Source: Tetragonia tetragonoides (taxonomy: Eukaryota; Streptophyta; Magnoliopsida; Caryophyllales; Aizoaceae). Taken from it: a stretch of DNA of 64,000 nt. The translations under genes and the position numbers were made by a program. The DNA lies in contig CM076144.1 of the NCBI GenBank assembly GCA_038025085.1, positions 38,226,501 through 38,290,500 of the forward strand. Direction: 5' to 3'. Positions 20,511 through 33,368 of this stretch are shown in pieces. Each line of letters begins with the position of its first letter. Position 1 is the stretch's first letter. Under the pieces are notes generated by a model, which was given only the letters and a program-made list of their open reading frames with translations, ran no database searches and was not told the origin of the DNA.

Positions 20511-22249
20511 ATGATTTTAAATAATTAAAAAAATAAAATTTGTAAGACTTGTAATATGATGTGCTGTTACTGCACTTTGCTTCCTAAGTGGGATGTTATA
20601 GGGAAATTAGTATTAAGCTACGAGTATTATTATTATATATATACTTTATAATATGTATGAAATGTTACTAAATAGGAGTGCTAATTTACAAGGGATACAA
20701 ACTTATAGAGTATGTGTTTTGTATCTGTAAATAGTGAGCTGCAATCTCTGGATGTATGCTAATACTCTGTTTGGATATGTAATAGTTGATGCAATAATAT
20801 ATTATCGATTAATATGTACTTAGCACAGGTTGTTAATCAGCTCTAATCATTCATTCACTTATACTAGTTTTTAAGATTGTGTGTTAATAACATATTAGAT
20901 ATAATTTACTAAATAAAAAAAAACTTCTTTTTGCATAAAAACATAAATCAATAATTTGCCAAATCTTTTTATGTAATTAATATATCAAGTCAGAAAAAAA
21001 AAATGATGATTGGAGTTCGGGTGTATACTTATTTGTTCTTCTTTTAGGGGGAGGGTATTAAGTAGGAAATCCGAAATCCTATATTGGTGAAAATAGAGAG
21101 TCTTCAATGTTTAAAATTAGAGAAGTTACTCCAGTTCTTGAACTAATCGTTTTTGGTTTGGAATATCATTGATGTTATAAACACTCTTTTTAACTGATCC
21201 AATTTATAAAAGTTAACATGATATTAGAGTGAACTTTGGTCATACATCCCTTTGTTGGCCTACATGTTGAAGCACAAACGAGACATTTATTAATTTACTC
21301 ATGTTTAGCCCACGCGCATGTGACTAACTAGGCTTTGATTTGTCTACGGTTCAACCCAATAGGCAATATGGATCTTTTCGTGCGACAAGTTGTTAATGGT
21401 TAAGTGGAAAGTTCCAAATTAGTGACCAAAGAGAGCCTTAATTTGTTTGTAATTAGATGAGTTATTACACCTATTACCAATTGATTTTGGATTAAAATCT
21501 CGTGTAATAAATATTTTCTTTAGAATTTTAGACTCATTCACTATTACAAATAAAGGGGGTCAGTATTGTACAAGTGAACCGCCACTTTTTGCTCGTAGGT
21601 CAAAGACTCAAGAGTTTCTTTTTTTTTTTGCAAAGAAGTTGGGCTGTTAGGCCCATTACTTAAGAAGAACAGAATGAACTAGATATCCATAATTTTATTT
21701 TATTTTTGCTACAAGGACGCATGCAATAGCCCGTAAATTATACGCGTCAGACAAGCCAATCCATTTTTGATGGGCTGACGGGCTCAAGTAGAGGAGGATT
21801 CAACTTAAATTTAGTTGAATTCAGTTCAGTACAGTACAGTTCAGTTCATTTGTAATTTTATCACTCAGATAACATTTTATTCCGAAATTAATGAATGACG
21901 ATAACTATGTCATCTGAAAGATCTCAAAGCATACTTTCAAATGAGTCCAATATTGAATATATTTAGACGAATTTTAAATGCTTAACGATGAAGTTAATAA
22001 AAATCAATTCAGTTCAGTTCAGTTTTTCCCAGGTGAATCAAACGGAGCCTAAGTCTTGTGTGAAACCAACTCACAACAAAATGGGATCACTATTTATAAA
22101 AGTGGGGGTCACTTATTATGAGCAGTGACCCTTATTTCATTAAAAAAAAAAAAATGACAAACGTCTCACCAAAAGTCAAGATAAGACCGTCGTCTCATAA
22201 TCAATATATCCTCCTACCCTTATAAAAGAGAGGATGGCAAGGAAGACTG
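20511..22249. other. Intergenic; possible copia LTR scar and CAGTTCAGTT minisatellite
   Basis: 21050-21215 resembles the end of a copia LTR (AATCCTATATTGGTGAAAA) followed by ACATGATATTAGAG, which looks like a decayed primer-binding site. 21815-22055 has short CAGTTCAGTT / CAGTACAGTA runs at both ends, like the MITE minisatellites elsewhere. No gene. Confidence 0.35.
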
Positions 22250-22803
22250 TTCAAATGAACAGTGGACAATGAACAATCCCTTTTCCTTTCTTTTTTTCTT
22301 TTTCCTTTTTTGTTTCTCCGTTCTTTTCTTTTTCTCATTTTTTTTGTCCTTTCCCCACTCCCTTACCGAATCAGTAGAAAGTACAAAACACAATCCAGAA
22401 AGCCCTCCAAAAATCTCCCAGACCCATACCCAAACCAGAGAGAGAGATCATCAATTCATCATCTTCATTCCCATTATACGATCAGATTGTTGCAATTCAG
22501 AGAATTGCAAGATCAATCAAGACCAGAGAAGACTGGTGGTTGATCAATCAGCTTTGAACTGAGGGATTAGCTAAGAGAATAACCCCTGGAATTCTAAGCA
22601 ATGAGAGAGTTTTGAGAGAGAAGTTGAGAGAGAGTTTGAGAGAGAGAATAGTTGTGTATATTTATGGATGACCCCAAATGATCTGTTACACAGCTTATGT
22701 AGCCAGCGATGGCTTTACGGAATATTCCTTCTTCTCTCTGTCATTTTGATTGGTAATAAATCAATCAAAATCAAAAAATGCAATAATAAAATCTAGCACA
22801 GAT
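22250..22803 (-). mobile_element. 3' LTR of the chromovirus (approximate limits)
   Basis: Read on the minus strand, a TATA-like CATAAATATACAC near 22660-22672 is followed by a CTCTCTC-rich leader. The element ends CACTGTTCATTTGAACA at 22250, giving the 3' CA. The 5' edge is set at TGTGCTAGATT (22803), just after a purine-rich CGCAAGGGAATC, as a possible polypurine tract. There is no second LTR in the window to confirm it. Confidence 0.45.
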
Positions 22804-22873
22804 TCCCTTGCGTAACAGAATGCCAGGTTAACTGAATGTGCCAGCTCAGCATTTATTCTAGCAGCTTCTTATA

Positions 22874-25113
22874 CTAAGCAGTAACTTCATCTCGTGGACC
22901 CTCTTCTAGCATATTGTAGCTCATTTTATCTGCTTCCAATAGAATTGCATCAATACTTCCCCCTTGAGAAGATCCTTGACCCCAAGGATCAAAGGATGGA
23001 TACTTCTTCTCCACCAACTCAACAGACTCCCATGTAGAATCCTCAGCTGGCGTAGCATGCCATTTCACCAGCCATTCAGTGTGGGCATGGTTATGTTTCT
23101 TGACAATCCTTGTATCAATCACAGATTCTGGAGTCCTCGGTGCAGCAGCAGCTTCTTGCCATGGTGGTAAGGCTCCCATATTAGCAAGAAGGGGCCCATA
23201 ATGTTTCTTCAGTAAGGAAACATGCACTGTAGGGTGTATCTGGGATTCTGGTGGCAGCTTAAGAGTGTATGCAACCTTTCCTACTCTTGCAGTGATTTGA
23301 TAGGATCCACAGTACATTGTGGATAACTTCTGAGATGACCTGTGTGCCACAGAAGATTGTCTGTAGGGCTGTAATTTCAAGTATACCCAATCTCCTTCCT
23401 CAAACTCCCTATCAGTTCTGTGCTTGTTCGCTAATTGTTGCATCCTATTCTGAGCTCTATGCAGGTTATGCTTCATGACTTGTATAGCTTCCTCTCTAGC
23501 TAGCAAACTCCTATCTACAGTTTCCACCTTGCTCTCTCCAGGTAGATATGGCAAGTGTATGGGTGAGGGTTGGCCATAAAGTATTTCAAAGGGGGTTTTT
23601 CTGATGACAGTATGGTAATTAGAGTTGTACCAAAACTCAGCCAGTGCCAACCACCTAGGCCACTCTCTTGGCTTCTCATGAGTCATGCACCTGAGGTATG
23701 ACTCTAAACATCTATTGAGAACCTCAGACTGGCCATCTGTCTGTGGGTGATACGAAGAAGACATGTTATGATCCACCCCATGAACCCTGAACAGCTCTTG
23801 CCAAAATGCACTTACAAACACCTTGTCTCTGTCTGAGATGATGTTCTTGGGCAGTCCATGCAATTTATACACATTATCCATGAAGACCTGAGCCACTTCT
23901 ACAGCAGTGAAGGGATGACTCAGTGTCATAAAATGGGCATACTTGCTCATTCTGTCAATGACAACCATTATCACATCCTTGCCTCTAGATTTAGGCAACC
24001 CCTCTATAAAGTCCATCGTGATATCCTCCCATACCCCTTCTGGAACTGGCAAGGGTTGTAGCAGACCTGGGTAGGCTGAGTGATCAGTCTTGCATCTCTG
24101 CCACATCTTTCTTCATTTTAGACCAGAAAAAGAGTTGTGCAATCCTTTTTGTTGTAGCATCTACTCCAGAATGTCCTCCCTGGGCAGAGTCATGTAACCA
24201 AGCAATCAGTTTGACCCTCAAATCACCATGGTTGCCAACCACTAATCTTCCTTTCCTCCTTAACTCCTTATTTCTCCAGCTGAATTGAGGGTGTGCTGCA
24301 GGATCCTTCTCCATATCTGTAATTAACCCCTGTAGGTCTATATCCTCCTGCCAGGATTCCTGGATTAGCTTATACAAGTCAGAGTGTATAGCCGTAACTG
24401 CCATGAGTAACAATTCAGCATGTTTGGTTCTTGAAAGGGCATCCGCCACAGTGTTTTCAACTCCCTTTTTGTAGCATATATCAAAATCATACCTCAACAG
24501 CTTGGCTAACCACTTTTGTTGAAAAGGTGTGGAAATTTTATTCTCAAGGAGGTGCTTGAGGCTCTGTTGATCTGTCTTTATAGTGAAGTGTCTGTCTTGC
24601 AAGTATTGTTGTTACCTTTGTACAACATAAATAATTGCTAATAGCTCCCTCTCATAAGTAGATAGGGCTTGATGTCTTGGCGAAAGAGCCTTGCTGAGAA
24701 ATGCTATGGGGTGTCCATATTGCATAAGGACTGCACCAATACCCTGCCCAGAGGCATCAGCCTCTATGATGAATGGGGCACTAAAATCTGGTAATGCCAA
24801 CACAGGAGGATTAGTCATTACCTTCTTCAATGCTTCAAAAGCCTCTACAGCCTTATTGTTCCACTCAAATGCATTCTTCTTCAACAAGGCAGTAAGGGGT
24901 TTAGCTATTTTCCCATAATCTCTTACAAACCTCCTATAATAACCTGTGAGGCCCAAGAACCCTCTAAGTTGCTTGATGTTTTTAGGAAATTGCTACTCAA
25001 TAATAGCTTGAATCTTTGAAGGGTCAGTAGCTACCCCTTCATTATAAATCAGGTGCCCTAGATATTCAACTTGTTTTGCTCCGAAAGTGCACTTGCTTAA
25101 CTTGGCTACTAGG
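22874..25113 (-). pseudogene. Broken Ty3/gypsy chromovirus pol (RT end, RNase H, integrase, chromodomain)
   Basis: Order on the minus strand: RT C-terminus (KCTFGAKQVEYLGHLIYNEG, LRGFLGLTGYYRRFV), RNase H (PFIIEADASGQGIGAVLMQ, HFTIKTDQQSLKHLL), H2C2 region, integrase (WEDITMDFIEGLP, IISDRDKVF, YHPQTDGQSE, keeping D, D and E), and a C-terminal chromodomain (EWLVKWHATPAEDSTWES, DPWGQGSSQGGSID). Breaks: an in-frame TAG at 24993-24995, a TAA near 24613, and a deletion with frame change near 24090-24110 that removes part of the zinc-finger CxxC. RT upstream of about 25113, gag and the 5' LTR are missing. Confidence 0.9.
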
Positions 25114-27739
25114 GAATACTACCTCATTAGCTCCAGGACCTAGGACTCTATTTGGAATACATGCCTTATGTTTTACTTTTTTGGTTAATAATAACAATTA
25201 TTCTCTTGTCCCCTCTCTGCTGCATTCAATTCCTATTGCATTCACCTAAGATGCATTTTCATTTTCCAATTACATGTAAACATCTATTAGTTTTAAATGG
25301 TAATTATGAGGTCTCTTCTTAGCCTTTAATCCTCTTTGTTTTTGTTTTCCTTCGATTATTTGTAAGATTCCCCATGTTTCTTTTCTTTTCAATTCAGTCC
25401 CCATAACCTTGTAAATGTGTTTGTTGATTGTATTTTGATTTTATTGAATTCCCCATTCCAAAAAGAAAGAAAATGTCACATGCTCACTGCATATAGTATC
25501 AGATTTGATCAAGGTGAAGGACACCATTCTTCTGCTGCAGCTTATTAAAATATTGATACATACAAGCCGTATGTAAAGCCTAAAGCCTAATTTTAAGAGT
25601 TAGAGGACTATAATCCGAGAATAACTCAGACAATATTGGTTCAAATTCATGGAGAGATGATGATGATGGAAATAGAATTATAGATGCCAGATGTGTGTGG
25701 AAGAAAGAGAGAGGGGGAGAAAGAGAGTCAAGCTGAGAGATGTGACAGAGGGGTCAAGGTAAGGGAAAATGTATGGGCTTTGGGGATTGAGTGAGAAATT
25801 GCCAGGTTGTTGGACAAAATATCAAACAAGAGGAAAAATAAAAAGAGAAATACTTATTTCAAGGTACAACATTTGTATCATGGGTGGAAGGGGAGAAAAT
25901 AGTTTCGATCATCTTAGAGTCAATGTGTCTTTCTGTAGGTGTATTAGTTTATAGTCTATACAATTAACAGGCTCAAAGGGGAAACTGCAAGCTGTTGTTG
26001 AACTCTTCATTGTGTATCAACCATTGTGAAAGTTCAAACCCTGATTCATGCTCGTAGTTCAAGACACTTGGTAAACTCCGTTTCTGATTGCAACCATGTT
26101 TCATCTGCTTTTTTTTTATGGTTGTTGCGACATTGTTGAGGTAGATTATGAAATTCTTGAAAAAAAAAATTCAGTCTATGCTTGATTCGAATTGTTCTGA
26201 TCTTTGTTGCTGCAAACCCCTTCTTTTCCTTACCGCTTGGTTTACAATAACATGATACATATTTTCCCCTCTTCAAATTGATTAACAAGGACCAAAATAG
26301 AGGAAGGAAAAAAAGGTTCATCAAAGTAGACCAACTTTAAGATTCCAAATTGTTCAAATTTAGTTGGGTTGTACATGCCGTTAATGATGGTTTTGGAGCA
26401 TGAATCATGTATTGCTATGTTTTTTTGGTACTATCATGTATTGCTGTGTTATGAATGTAATGAGGAGATCTAGGGCTTTTATAAAGGCAGGTTACTACTT
26501 TGTCATAACTTTTTTTATATTAAGCAACAACTCTTACTAGAAGCTCACCAAATTCAGCAGATCATTTTCTTTAAATTGTCCTCTGTTTTATCTACACCTT
26601 TATTTTAAGAAGAAATGGGCTATTCCATTACATATGCACTTGAGGTCGAGGTTGAGGTTGAGTAGGTGATGCAAATTGTCACCTTTAGATCGAGCTTGCT
26701 TTTCTTGATAAGTATTTTGGTCTCCTCTTCTCTGTTTTGTATGCGCTTTGTTGGCTGACACTCATATGAGTTAATTTTGCTTTGTTTTTTTGTTTCCTAT
26801 TATGTTAAAGGTATTATTTTTACTGCTTAATTCACAATCTGGTTTTTGTGATTCTCATTTTCGTCTCTTTGCTTCAGTTTGTGCATGTAGTTAACTTGTT
26901 TTCCGATTTAGCAGTTGGAGTGTGACAACCTGTCAAGCCTATATATCAATACATTAACACGTTTAGATCACAAATGAGGTAATATACTATATGCTTTTGT
27001 TTATAAGTAGAATTTTTTGAAATGTCAAACATATTATGCTTAATTAATCTCAAGCTTACATATTTTGTTCAAACGACCCAAGTAAAATTCTATTAAGCGT
27101 TTCACTATAATGGGGGTGTTAGATGATGGGAAGGGAAACTGCCAGTGTGGGTTGACACGCCAATATAAGATTTGTTCGAGGGTTGTTGAGGTAGTGAGTA
27201 GCAGGGATAAAAACCTCCAGAATTCAGTAGGTTTATATAGGGGTTCATGTGAAAGGAGTTGTATTGTTGTTGATTAGCCAGAATCAATTGTCAACTTTTT
27301 TGAGGTTTCGCTAATCAGTTTAAGTCTTTGGATGGCAATGGGGTGGAGCAGGGTACTGGGAATGTGCATGGCTATTTGGACAAGTTTATGTATGGGTGGA
27401 TGGAAATCACATTTTGGAGTTCGATTTCATTGTTTTTTGTTCACATTTTTTTTTTTACAATTTTTCCAATCCTGAGAATAGGTTGGTTGTGAATGAAAGG
27501 GTAAAAATTAATATGTAGAAAAAGCCTATATCCAAATACCTCATTAGATAGAGAGATAAATTGTTGGTTGGATTATGTCTCTTGCACTGTCTTGGCAAGT
27601 AACAAGGAAGATACAAAAAAGGGAAAAAAAAATTATGACTCACTAGCCAAGGATGACGATCTTTTCAATTCATTCGACATACTGGTTAGGACAAACACAT
27701 CATCTTAGTGCGTGAGCCTTATCAAATTAGTCTAACGAC
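25114..27739. other. Intergenic, no gene recognised
   Basis: AT-rich. GA-rich patch near 25700-25735. A minus-strand Gln/Asn-rich ORF at 27105-27287 has no support. No TIR or LTR ends were found. Confidence 0.4.
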
Positions 27740-28545
27740 CAGCAGTTGTGGAAGTTAATTTGTGGGCTAATCATTTCTTTTGGCATGCTTGTTTGGGGAG
27801 TTTGGGGGTGTTCCAGAATTTACAGCACAAATATATTAGATATGATCCCACTTGTGTAATTTGTGGCCAAGCGAGTGAATATGTGCTCCATGCTGTTTTC
27901 AACTACCAACAGGTTAGAAGTATTTGGGATAAGAGCTTATTCGCTGGACCATTGCAGATGTTACTGAAACTTGTTTTGCGAGGACTCTCGGGGTGTTTGC
28001 AAAGATGAGCTTCTCCTATGTGAAAAGCTAGGAACGATGTAGTGCTTACTTCACAGACGCCAAATATGGAAGTCCTTGTCGGCTTGTCCCCGGTTTCCTT
28101 CACTCTGTGAGGGATTATGGAGTGATTACTGTACCTATGGGTAGCAGGTGCACTCCCAAAACAGAGGTGCAGCATGGACTCTTGTATCGAGCTCGGTAGC
28201 TCCTGTGGGTGTGGTGAAAATTAACTCAGATGTTGGTGTTATGGAGGATGGTCTAATTGGGCTTAGTGTTGTGATTCATGGGTCTGCATGGAAGTTGCTT
28301 GCTATAGAAACGAAATGCGTCGAAGCCATATGGACTTCTGAGCTTGCAGAGAGTGTAATAGCAAGATATGGCGATGAGGTTGCAGCTCGCATTGGGTAAG
28401 CAAGTGATTATGGAAATAAACGCGCTGACTTCTATCAACTGCATAGAAGCAAAACATAGAGGATTGGATTGTTTTGATAGTGGTAGAGGTTGTTTTAGCT
28501 ATGTTATTTTGCACGTTCTCATGTGACCTCACCTTCTTGTCAGGG
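27740..28545 (+). pseudogene. L1-type LINE relic: zinc-binding RT tail plus RNase H
   Basis: 27748-27960 reads as the zf-RVT domain of plant L1 elements (FFWHACLGSLGVFQNLQ, then DPTCVICGQASEYVLHAVF and VRSIWDKSLF). The RNase H domain follows after a break at 28170-28400 (VVKINSDVGVMEDGLIGLSV, LLAIETKCVEAIWTSELAES). A further shifted remnant is CIEAKHRGLDCFDSGRGCFS. Frameshifts and stops separate the parts. No poly-A or target duplication is assigned. Confidence 0.75.
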
Positions 28546-29008
28546 TTAAACAAGTTATATAAACTGTAATTTTACACGGTATTTTAGACCGTAGCAGAAT
28601 TCAGTATTACTTAAGAACCCTATCCCTATGTTCACTCTGCAAAAAAAAAAAAAAAAAAAAAAAGAAAAAAGGAGTTGATTGGCATAGTTTTGGCAATTTG
28701 TTTTTGGCAAAACGTTTGATAACCTAATTCTCAATATTTTGCAGTTCAAAGAAATTATTTGTCAATGGTGTGGTTCTGCGGGTGGTGATAGAAGCTAGCC
28801 TACCTACCCCTTCTCGTAGGTTTTGTGCCCACCTTATCTTGTGTGCTCGAGATAATAACTTAAGTTCAAGTTATTTGGCAACTGAAGTAGAGAGAGTATC
28901 TTGTATGAGGAAGCCAAGCAATGTTGGTAGAATCATAACTGACTCATGCGCAAAAAGCCAAGCAATGTTAGAAGCTATGGACCTTAGTAAATAGAGACTT
29001 ACAACATA
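28546..29008. other. Spacer with A-run and a weak 75-codon ORF
   Basis: A23-type run at 28640-28662. The plus ORF at 28770-28994 (begins MVLRVVIEASLPTPSRRF) has no recognised domain and may be the tail of the neighbouring LINE. Confidence 0.3.
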
Positions 29009-29337
29009 GGGCTCGTTTACTTGCATGCAATCAAATGTATGCAATGCAATCAAATGTATGCAATGCAATCATTTTATAGAGTAAATGTGGGGTGAAAAAT
29101 AAAGGAGTGGAAGGAGGGGGATGAGAAAAGTGGAGTTGATTGCATGATTCAATGTAATCACAATTGCTCAACTATACACATGTAATGATGATTACTTTGA
29201 ATGGTGTAATCAATCTCACTTTTCCCATCTCCTTCCTCCCCCTCTTTCCTTCTCCACCTCACATTTACCCTATAAAATGATTGCATTGCATTGCATTGCA
29301 TTGCATTGCATTTGATTGCAAGCAAGTAAACACCACC
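29009..29337. mobile_element. Tourist-like foldback MITE with GCAATGCAAT arms, 329 bp
   Basis: Left end GGGCTCGTTTACTTGC; right end, reverse-complemented, GGTGGTGTTTACTTGC. The arms match for about 75 bp through AATCAAATG, repeats of TGCAATGCAAT and ATTTTATAG(A/G)GTAAATGTG. Flanks are ATA (left) and TTA (right), a near-matching TWA. The right arm has five GCATT units. Confidence 0.75.
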
Positions 29338-29393
29338 TTAGTGTATATGACTTCACACAGAATTGTTAGCTAATGAATGTAGCTAAAATTTTA

Positions 29394-29536
29394 GTTTAAG
29401 AGGATTGCAAAGGAGCAATAAATTGGTAGTTAGCATATGATCAAAACCGATAAGGACATGATTCAAAGTTTAAGAGGATTGCAAAGGAGCAATAAATTGG
29501 CAGTTAGCATATGATCCAAACCGATAAGGATATGAT
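29394..29536. repeat. Two-copy tandem duplication, period 74 bp
   Basis: GTTTAAGAGGATTGCAAAGG and the following AGCAATAAATTGG(T/C)AGTTAGC start at 29394 and again at 29468, with about three differences. Confidence 0.85.
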
Positions 29537-29807
29537 CTTGAATCATTCCTCAAAAGAGGTATTGAACCTTATTTTGCACTAGAATTTTTTTTTTTTTGAT
29601 ATTGTTCTTGTAAATAAAATAATAAATAATGAAGCAAAATTGGTTAATAGTACATGATATATGTAGCAGAAGCAATCGTTTGAATCTGTATAATATTTCA
29701 CTCTCTTTTTGTGTGATCAATAGGATTCAAATTTGATTATTACGATAATTTTAAAGGAATTGTAATTACTACTAAGCATTTTAAATTATGTCAATTCACT
29801 TGGGGGG

Positions 29808-29838
29808 ACGCGTGCAACGCACGCGTTCCACCAACTAG
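29808..29838 (+). mobile_element. Helitron 3' terminus (hairpin plus CTAG)
   Basis: ACGCGTGC-AAC-GCACGCGT forms a perfect 8-bp-stem hairpin. Eight bases later come CTAG (29835-29838) and a T, the Helitron 3' end pattern. Its 5' end was not located. Confidence 0.65.
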
Positions 29839-29839
29839 T

Positions 29840-32800
29840 ATATATAAAGGAGGCATATTACGGGAGTAATGAGGCGTGCCACGTAGGCGAGAATTTTAAG
29901 AGCGCGCCACCTAAGCGAGAATAAAGACAAAAAATACTTTGTGTTAAACTTTTAGGAATCTTAGATTCCTTATCGATGTAAAAGTTAGATATTGATAAAT
30001 CACTAGAGTTTTATGAGGGTTATAACAGATATTCATCAAATATTTAAAATCATATATAACATTTTCTATACATCTCAAAAAATAACAAAAATTACACCAT
30101 CAGATTCGGGTCGAAAAATACTTTAGAACGAGATGCATTTACAATATGTTTAAAACATATAAGTAAGCATTTTTCGGAAGCATTGAGACGAAAACATAGA
30201 GATATGCCACATATCATTGATCAATGAAAAATAAATAAATTAAATAAATTGAAGAAGATAATATTTGGTAGAATTAGAATGATAATAAAAGACCAAATTG
30301 TAGTTCTAACAGGAGACTCTATAATTACCCACTATATCTTCATATCTATAAATAATAAATTATTTTCCCTAACCCATGAATAAAATACCAGCAACCCCAT
30401 TAGGCCACCACATTTTTTTTTCTACGTGATTTCTTTGTGTTTCCTTTCTCCCTGATTCAATATGAGTGTCTTCTTAGTTGTTGTTTTTTATTAGTTTAGT
30501 ACTTTGCACTAAAGTTGACTGAGAAAATGATAGATTTGTAAATCATCTTTTTCAGGTTTTGGAGATTAGATTATTGAATTGTTTAATAATAGCCAAATCG
30601 ACATGTATAAGTAAGTTTTTATTTGCTCTCCCTTCAATCAATTTATTGTGGCATTGATAAGGTTGTTTTATATACAACATCGTTTTACTTACTGTTACAT
30701 TGCTTGATAAAAATTAAACACTTTTACTTTGCAAATTTTTTTTTGATTGATTTTTCTTAACCTTTTAAATATGCAGGGGGTTAATTTTGATCGAGAGTTC
30801 AAGTAATGGTGATCTAGCAAGGATCGTAGTTTAAATTAGCAAGTGTTATAATCCCACCGTTTATGACTTGAGGGATCCTCATATGTTTATTTTTCCCTTT
30901 TTTGTTTTTATTTTTGTCTTTCTCCTTTTATTAGTTTATCTTATTGTGTTTTATTTTAATTTGTGTTAAAGCTCTATATCATTGCAAATTCATTAATTTG
31001 TCTCCTAAAGAAAAGATTAATTTGGCTATTTATTTTTGCAGGTTGTGGGATAGTGTAAGTGTGGGATAGTGTAAGTGTTTAGATGATGAAGTCGGCAATT
31101 TTGAGTAAGTTTTTTTTTTATTATTTTTTATGTTTATTCTCCAATCAATTTGTGATTTTTATTTTTTTGCTTAAATAAGGATTGTGTCCTTTCAACTATG
31201 TTGAGTAAAAATTTTCTTAACTTTGATTTACAAGAGAGTAATATTATGCTAAAGAGAGTAATGATTATAACTGTTCATAAATCCTCATATTATGAATATG
31301 TTTGAGATGTAAAAAAAAGAAAAAGAAATTGTAAGTATGTATATCTCTAGATTTTGAAGTTAGAATAGTAATGATGAATGAATAGTTTATATATCATAAA
31401 ATAGAAATAATTAATAATAAAATTTGGGCTTCAGTAGGAAACTTAACCATTATTATCTCCAATCTCATTTATAACCTCTCAGTCTAAAGTCCATTAAGCA
31501 CTATCTGAAGTTTATCTTTTTTAGTTTGAGTTTGATTGAAAGTAAGAAACAAGTATTTTTCTAGCACAAGAACATCACCTCAAATCAATATATACAAAGG
31601 AAATATTTTTCGAGAGCAATGACATTATTAAAGAGCAATGCGCCACCTAAGCACGCAAATAAATAATTTCATCCCTGTAAGATAGAGTTTTTGATGATCT
31701 AACATGTAGACTACTATATATATCAACCAAAAGACTTTTAAGTGATAAGATATTGAATTCAAACGGACACAATAATCATAAAAAAAAAACAAAAAAAGAA
31801 AAAAGAAAAAATAGACGTGAATATATTTTCATATAGAGGAAGTGTATTATGCATATAATTACTCCATTAATTTTTTTTGAGTGAACATAGAATTACTCCT
31901 TTAAACATTCATATGTAACAATTATTCATATGCATGTAGTAAAATAGAGAAATAAATACAAATTATATTGTAACGTGAGTCCAAATTATTATATGATTAA
32001 ATAATAGTAGTAGAATCCTAATATTAATCATATTAGTTGTACTCCTCCCCAAAACCCTATAAATAATACTATTCACTAACTTATTTTTTTGGCACAACTC
32101 AAAGCTTAGGAGGTTGAATTTTCAGTTCAAAATCTTAAGATGTCTTTTTCACGTTAGTAATTTCTCTGTAGATATTGTTTGAATTTTTTTTAAAAATTAA
32201 TTTTTAAATATTGATTGATATATATTAATGTATTAATTACAACTTTTTCAGTTTAATTTGTGAACTCAATGACAACAAGACCGGTTGTAGAATCAAATTT
32301 CGTGTAGATTTTGGGACGTAAGTAAGTTGAAAATTGATTATTTAATGAGTATTGATATGATACTCATTGATGAAGAGGCAAATCTTAAATAATTTATTAT
32401 GTCTCTTACAAAATTATCCATCTCATCAAGTGATATAATTTTAATATTTATTTTGTTGGTTTTAAATGCAGGGAGACTACATACATGGTACTACAAATTC
32501 TAATTATGTTCAGAATTTCGGCGCGAAATTAATTGAAGGAGGAATTTTCATAATTAAATTTTTTCCCATTACACCAAATAAACCAAAATGGAGGGTTGTG
32601 AGCGACAACAAGAACATGATAAGATTTTGCTCAAAAACACTGGTTAATAATGTTGCTATAGAAAATATTAAAATAGTGAGATTACTGAAGACAAAAGTCA
32701 ACAACGAACAAATAATAATTAAAATAGATAAACAGATCACCCAATTCAAACCCGCACCAACACACGAAATATATAAAAAAGTAATTAAAATTTGTAATTG

Positions 32801-33368
32801 ATATAAGTTCTCATGCCAAAATAAATTTTCTTTTATTTGATGAATTATATCCAACATGGAAACAAAACACTACTCGGATGTCGCACGGGTTTAAAAACAA
32901 AGTTAAACGGTTATGTTTTGGATTTTTCTCACTTTCTTTTTTTTCCTTTATCATTTGTTTTTGGAAAACAAATTAGAAAGATATATAATATATTAAAAAA
33001 AAAAAAGGGTTTAGTGGTAATGGGTTGATGACAATCCTTTTTTAAAAGAAGATTTCCGCCAGATTGATTAGTGTGATTATTGAAGGGTGAAACCACCAAC
33101 AGAGAAATAATAATTAAAATGGCTAAACGGACCACCCCATCCAAATTAACCCAACCCATCACACGAAATGTATACCATAGCATTTAAATTTTTTAAATTG
33201 ATTTAAGTTCAAATGCAAAATAAAAGTTTGTTTTTGTATAGTGAATTATATAAAACATGCTACTAACCCATGCACCTCAAGTTATCAAACCCCTACAATA
33301 TACGGGATTAATGACAATACTTGGCATTGTAAAACACGACACGGGCATTGCACGGGCTTAAAAACTAG
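29840..33368 (+). mobile_element. Nested Helitron-like DNA
   Basis: Two similar 5' starts are seen: ATATATAAAGGAGGCATATT near 29840, with GCGCGCCACCTAAGCGAGAA at 29903, and a second near 31587, with GCGCCACCTAAGCACGCAAA at 31639. Two 3'-like ends occur: a decayed GTCGCACGGGTTTAAAAAC near 32880, and CATTGCACGGGCTTAAAAAC followed by CTAG at 33365-33368 and T. An inner copy sitting in an outer one fits best. No Rep/helicase ORF is present. An RPA-like relic is inside. Confidence 0.5.
32252..32801 (+). pseudogene. RPA70-like OB-fold (DUF223) relic in the Helitron
   Basis: A first piece reads LICELNDNKTGCRIKFRVDF (32252-32317), ending at a GTAAGT donor. A second piece after an AG at 32470-32471 reads GDYIHGTTNSNYVQNFGAKL, then EGGIFIIKFFPITPNKPKW and IRFCSKTLVNN, running to a stop at 32799-32801. 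This is the N-terminal OB-fold pattern of plant RPA1-like/DUF223 proteins (G-D-x-I-H-x-T, L-x-E-G, F-x-V-x-x-N). The two pieces do not join in phase and about 20 residues are missing between them, so it is called broken. RPA-like ORFs are a known companion of plant Helitrons. Confidence 0.6.

Noticed and set aside
22262..22562. 93- and 97-aa ORFs rich in Phe and Leu
   Set aside because: They lie in the T-rich part of the chromovirus LTR, antisense to it.
27105..27287. Gln/Asn-rich minus ORF
   Set aside because: Slight resemblance to low-complexity transposon ORF1 tails only. Too short to support.
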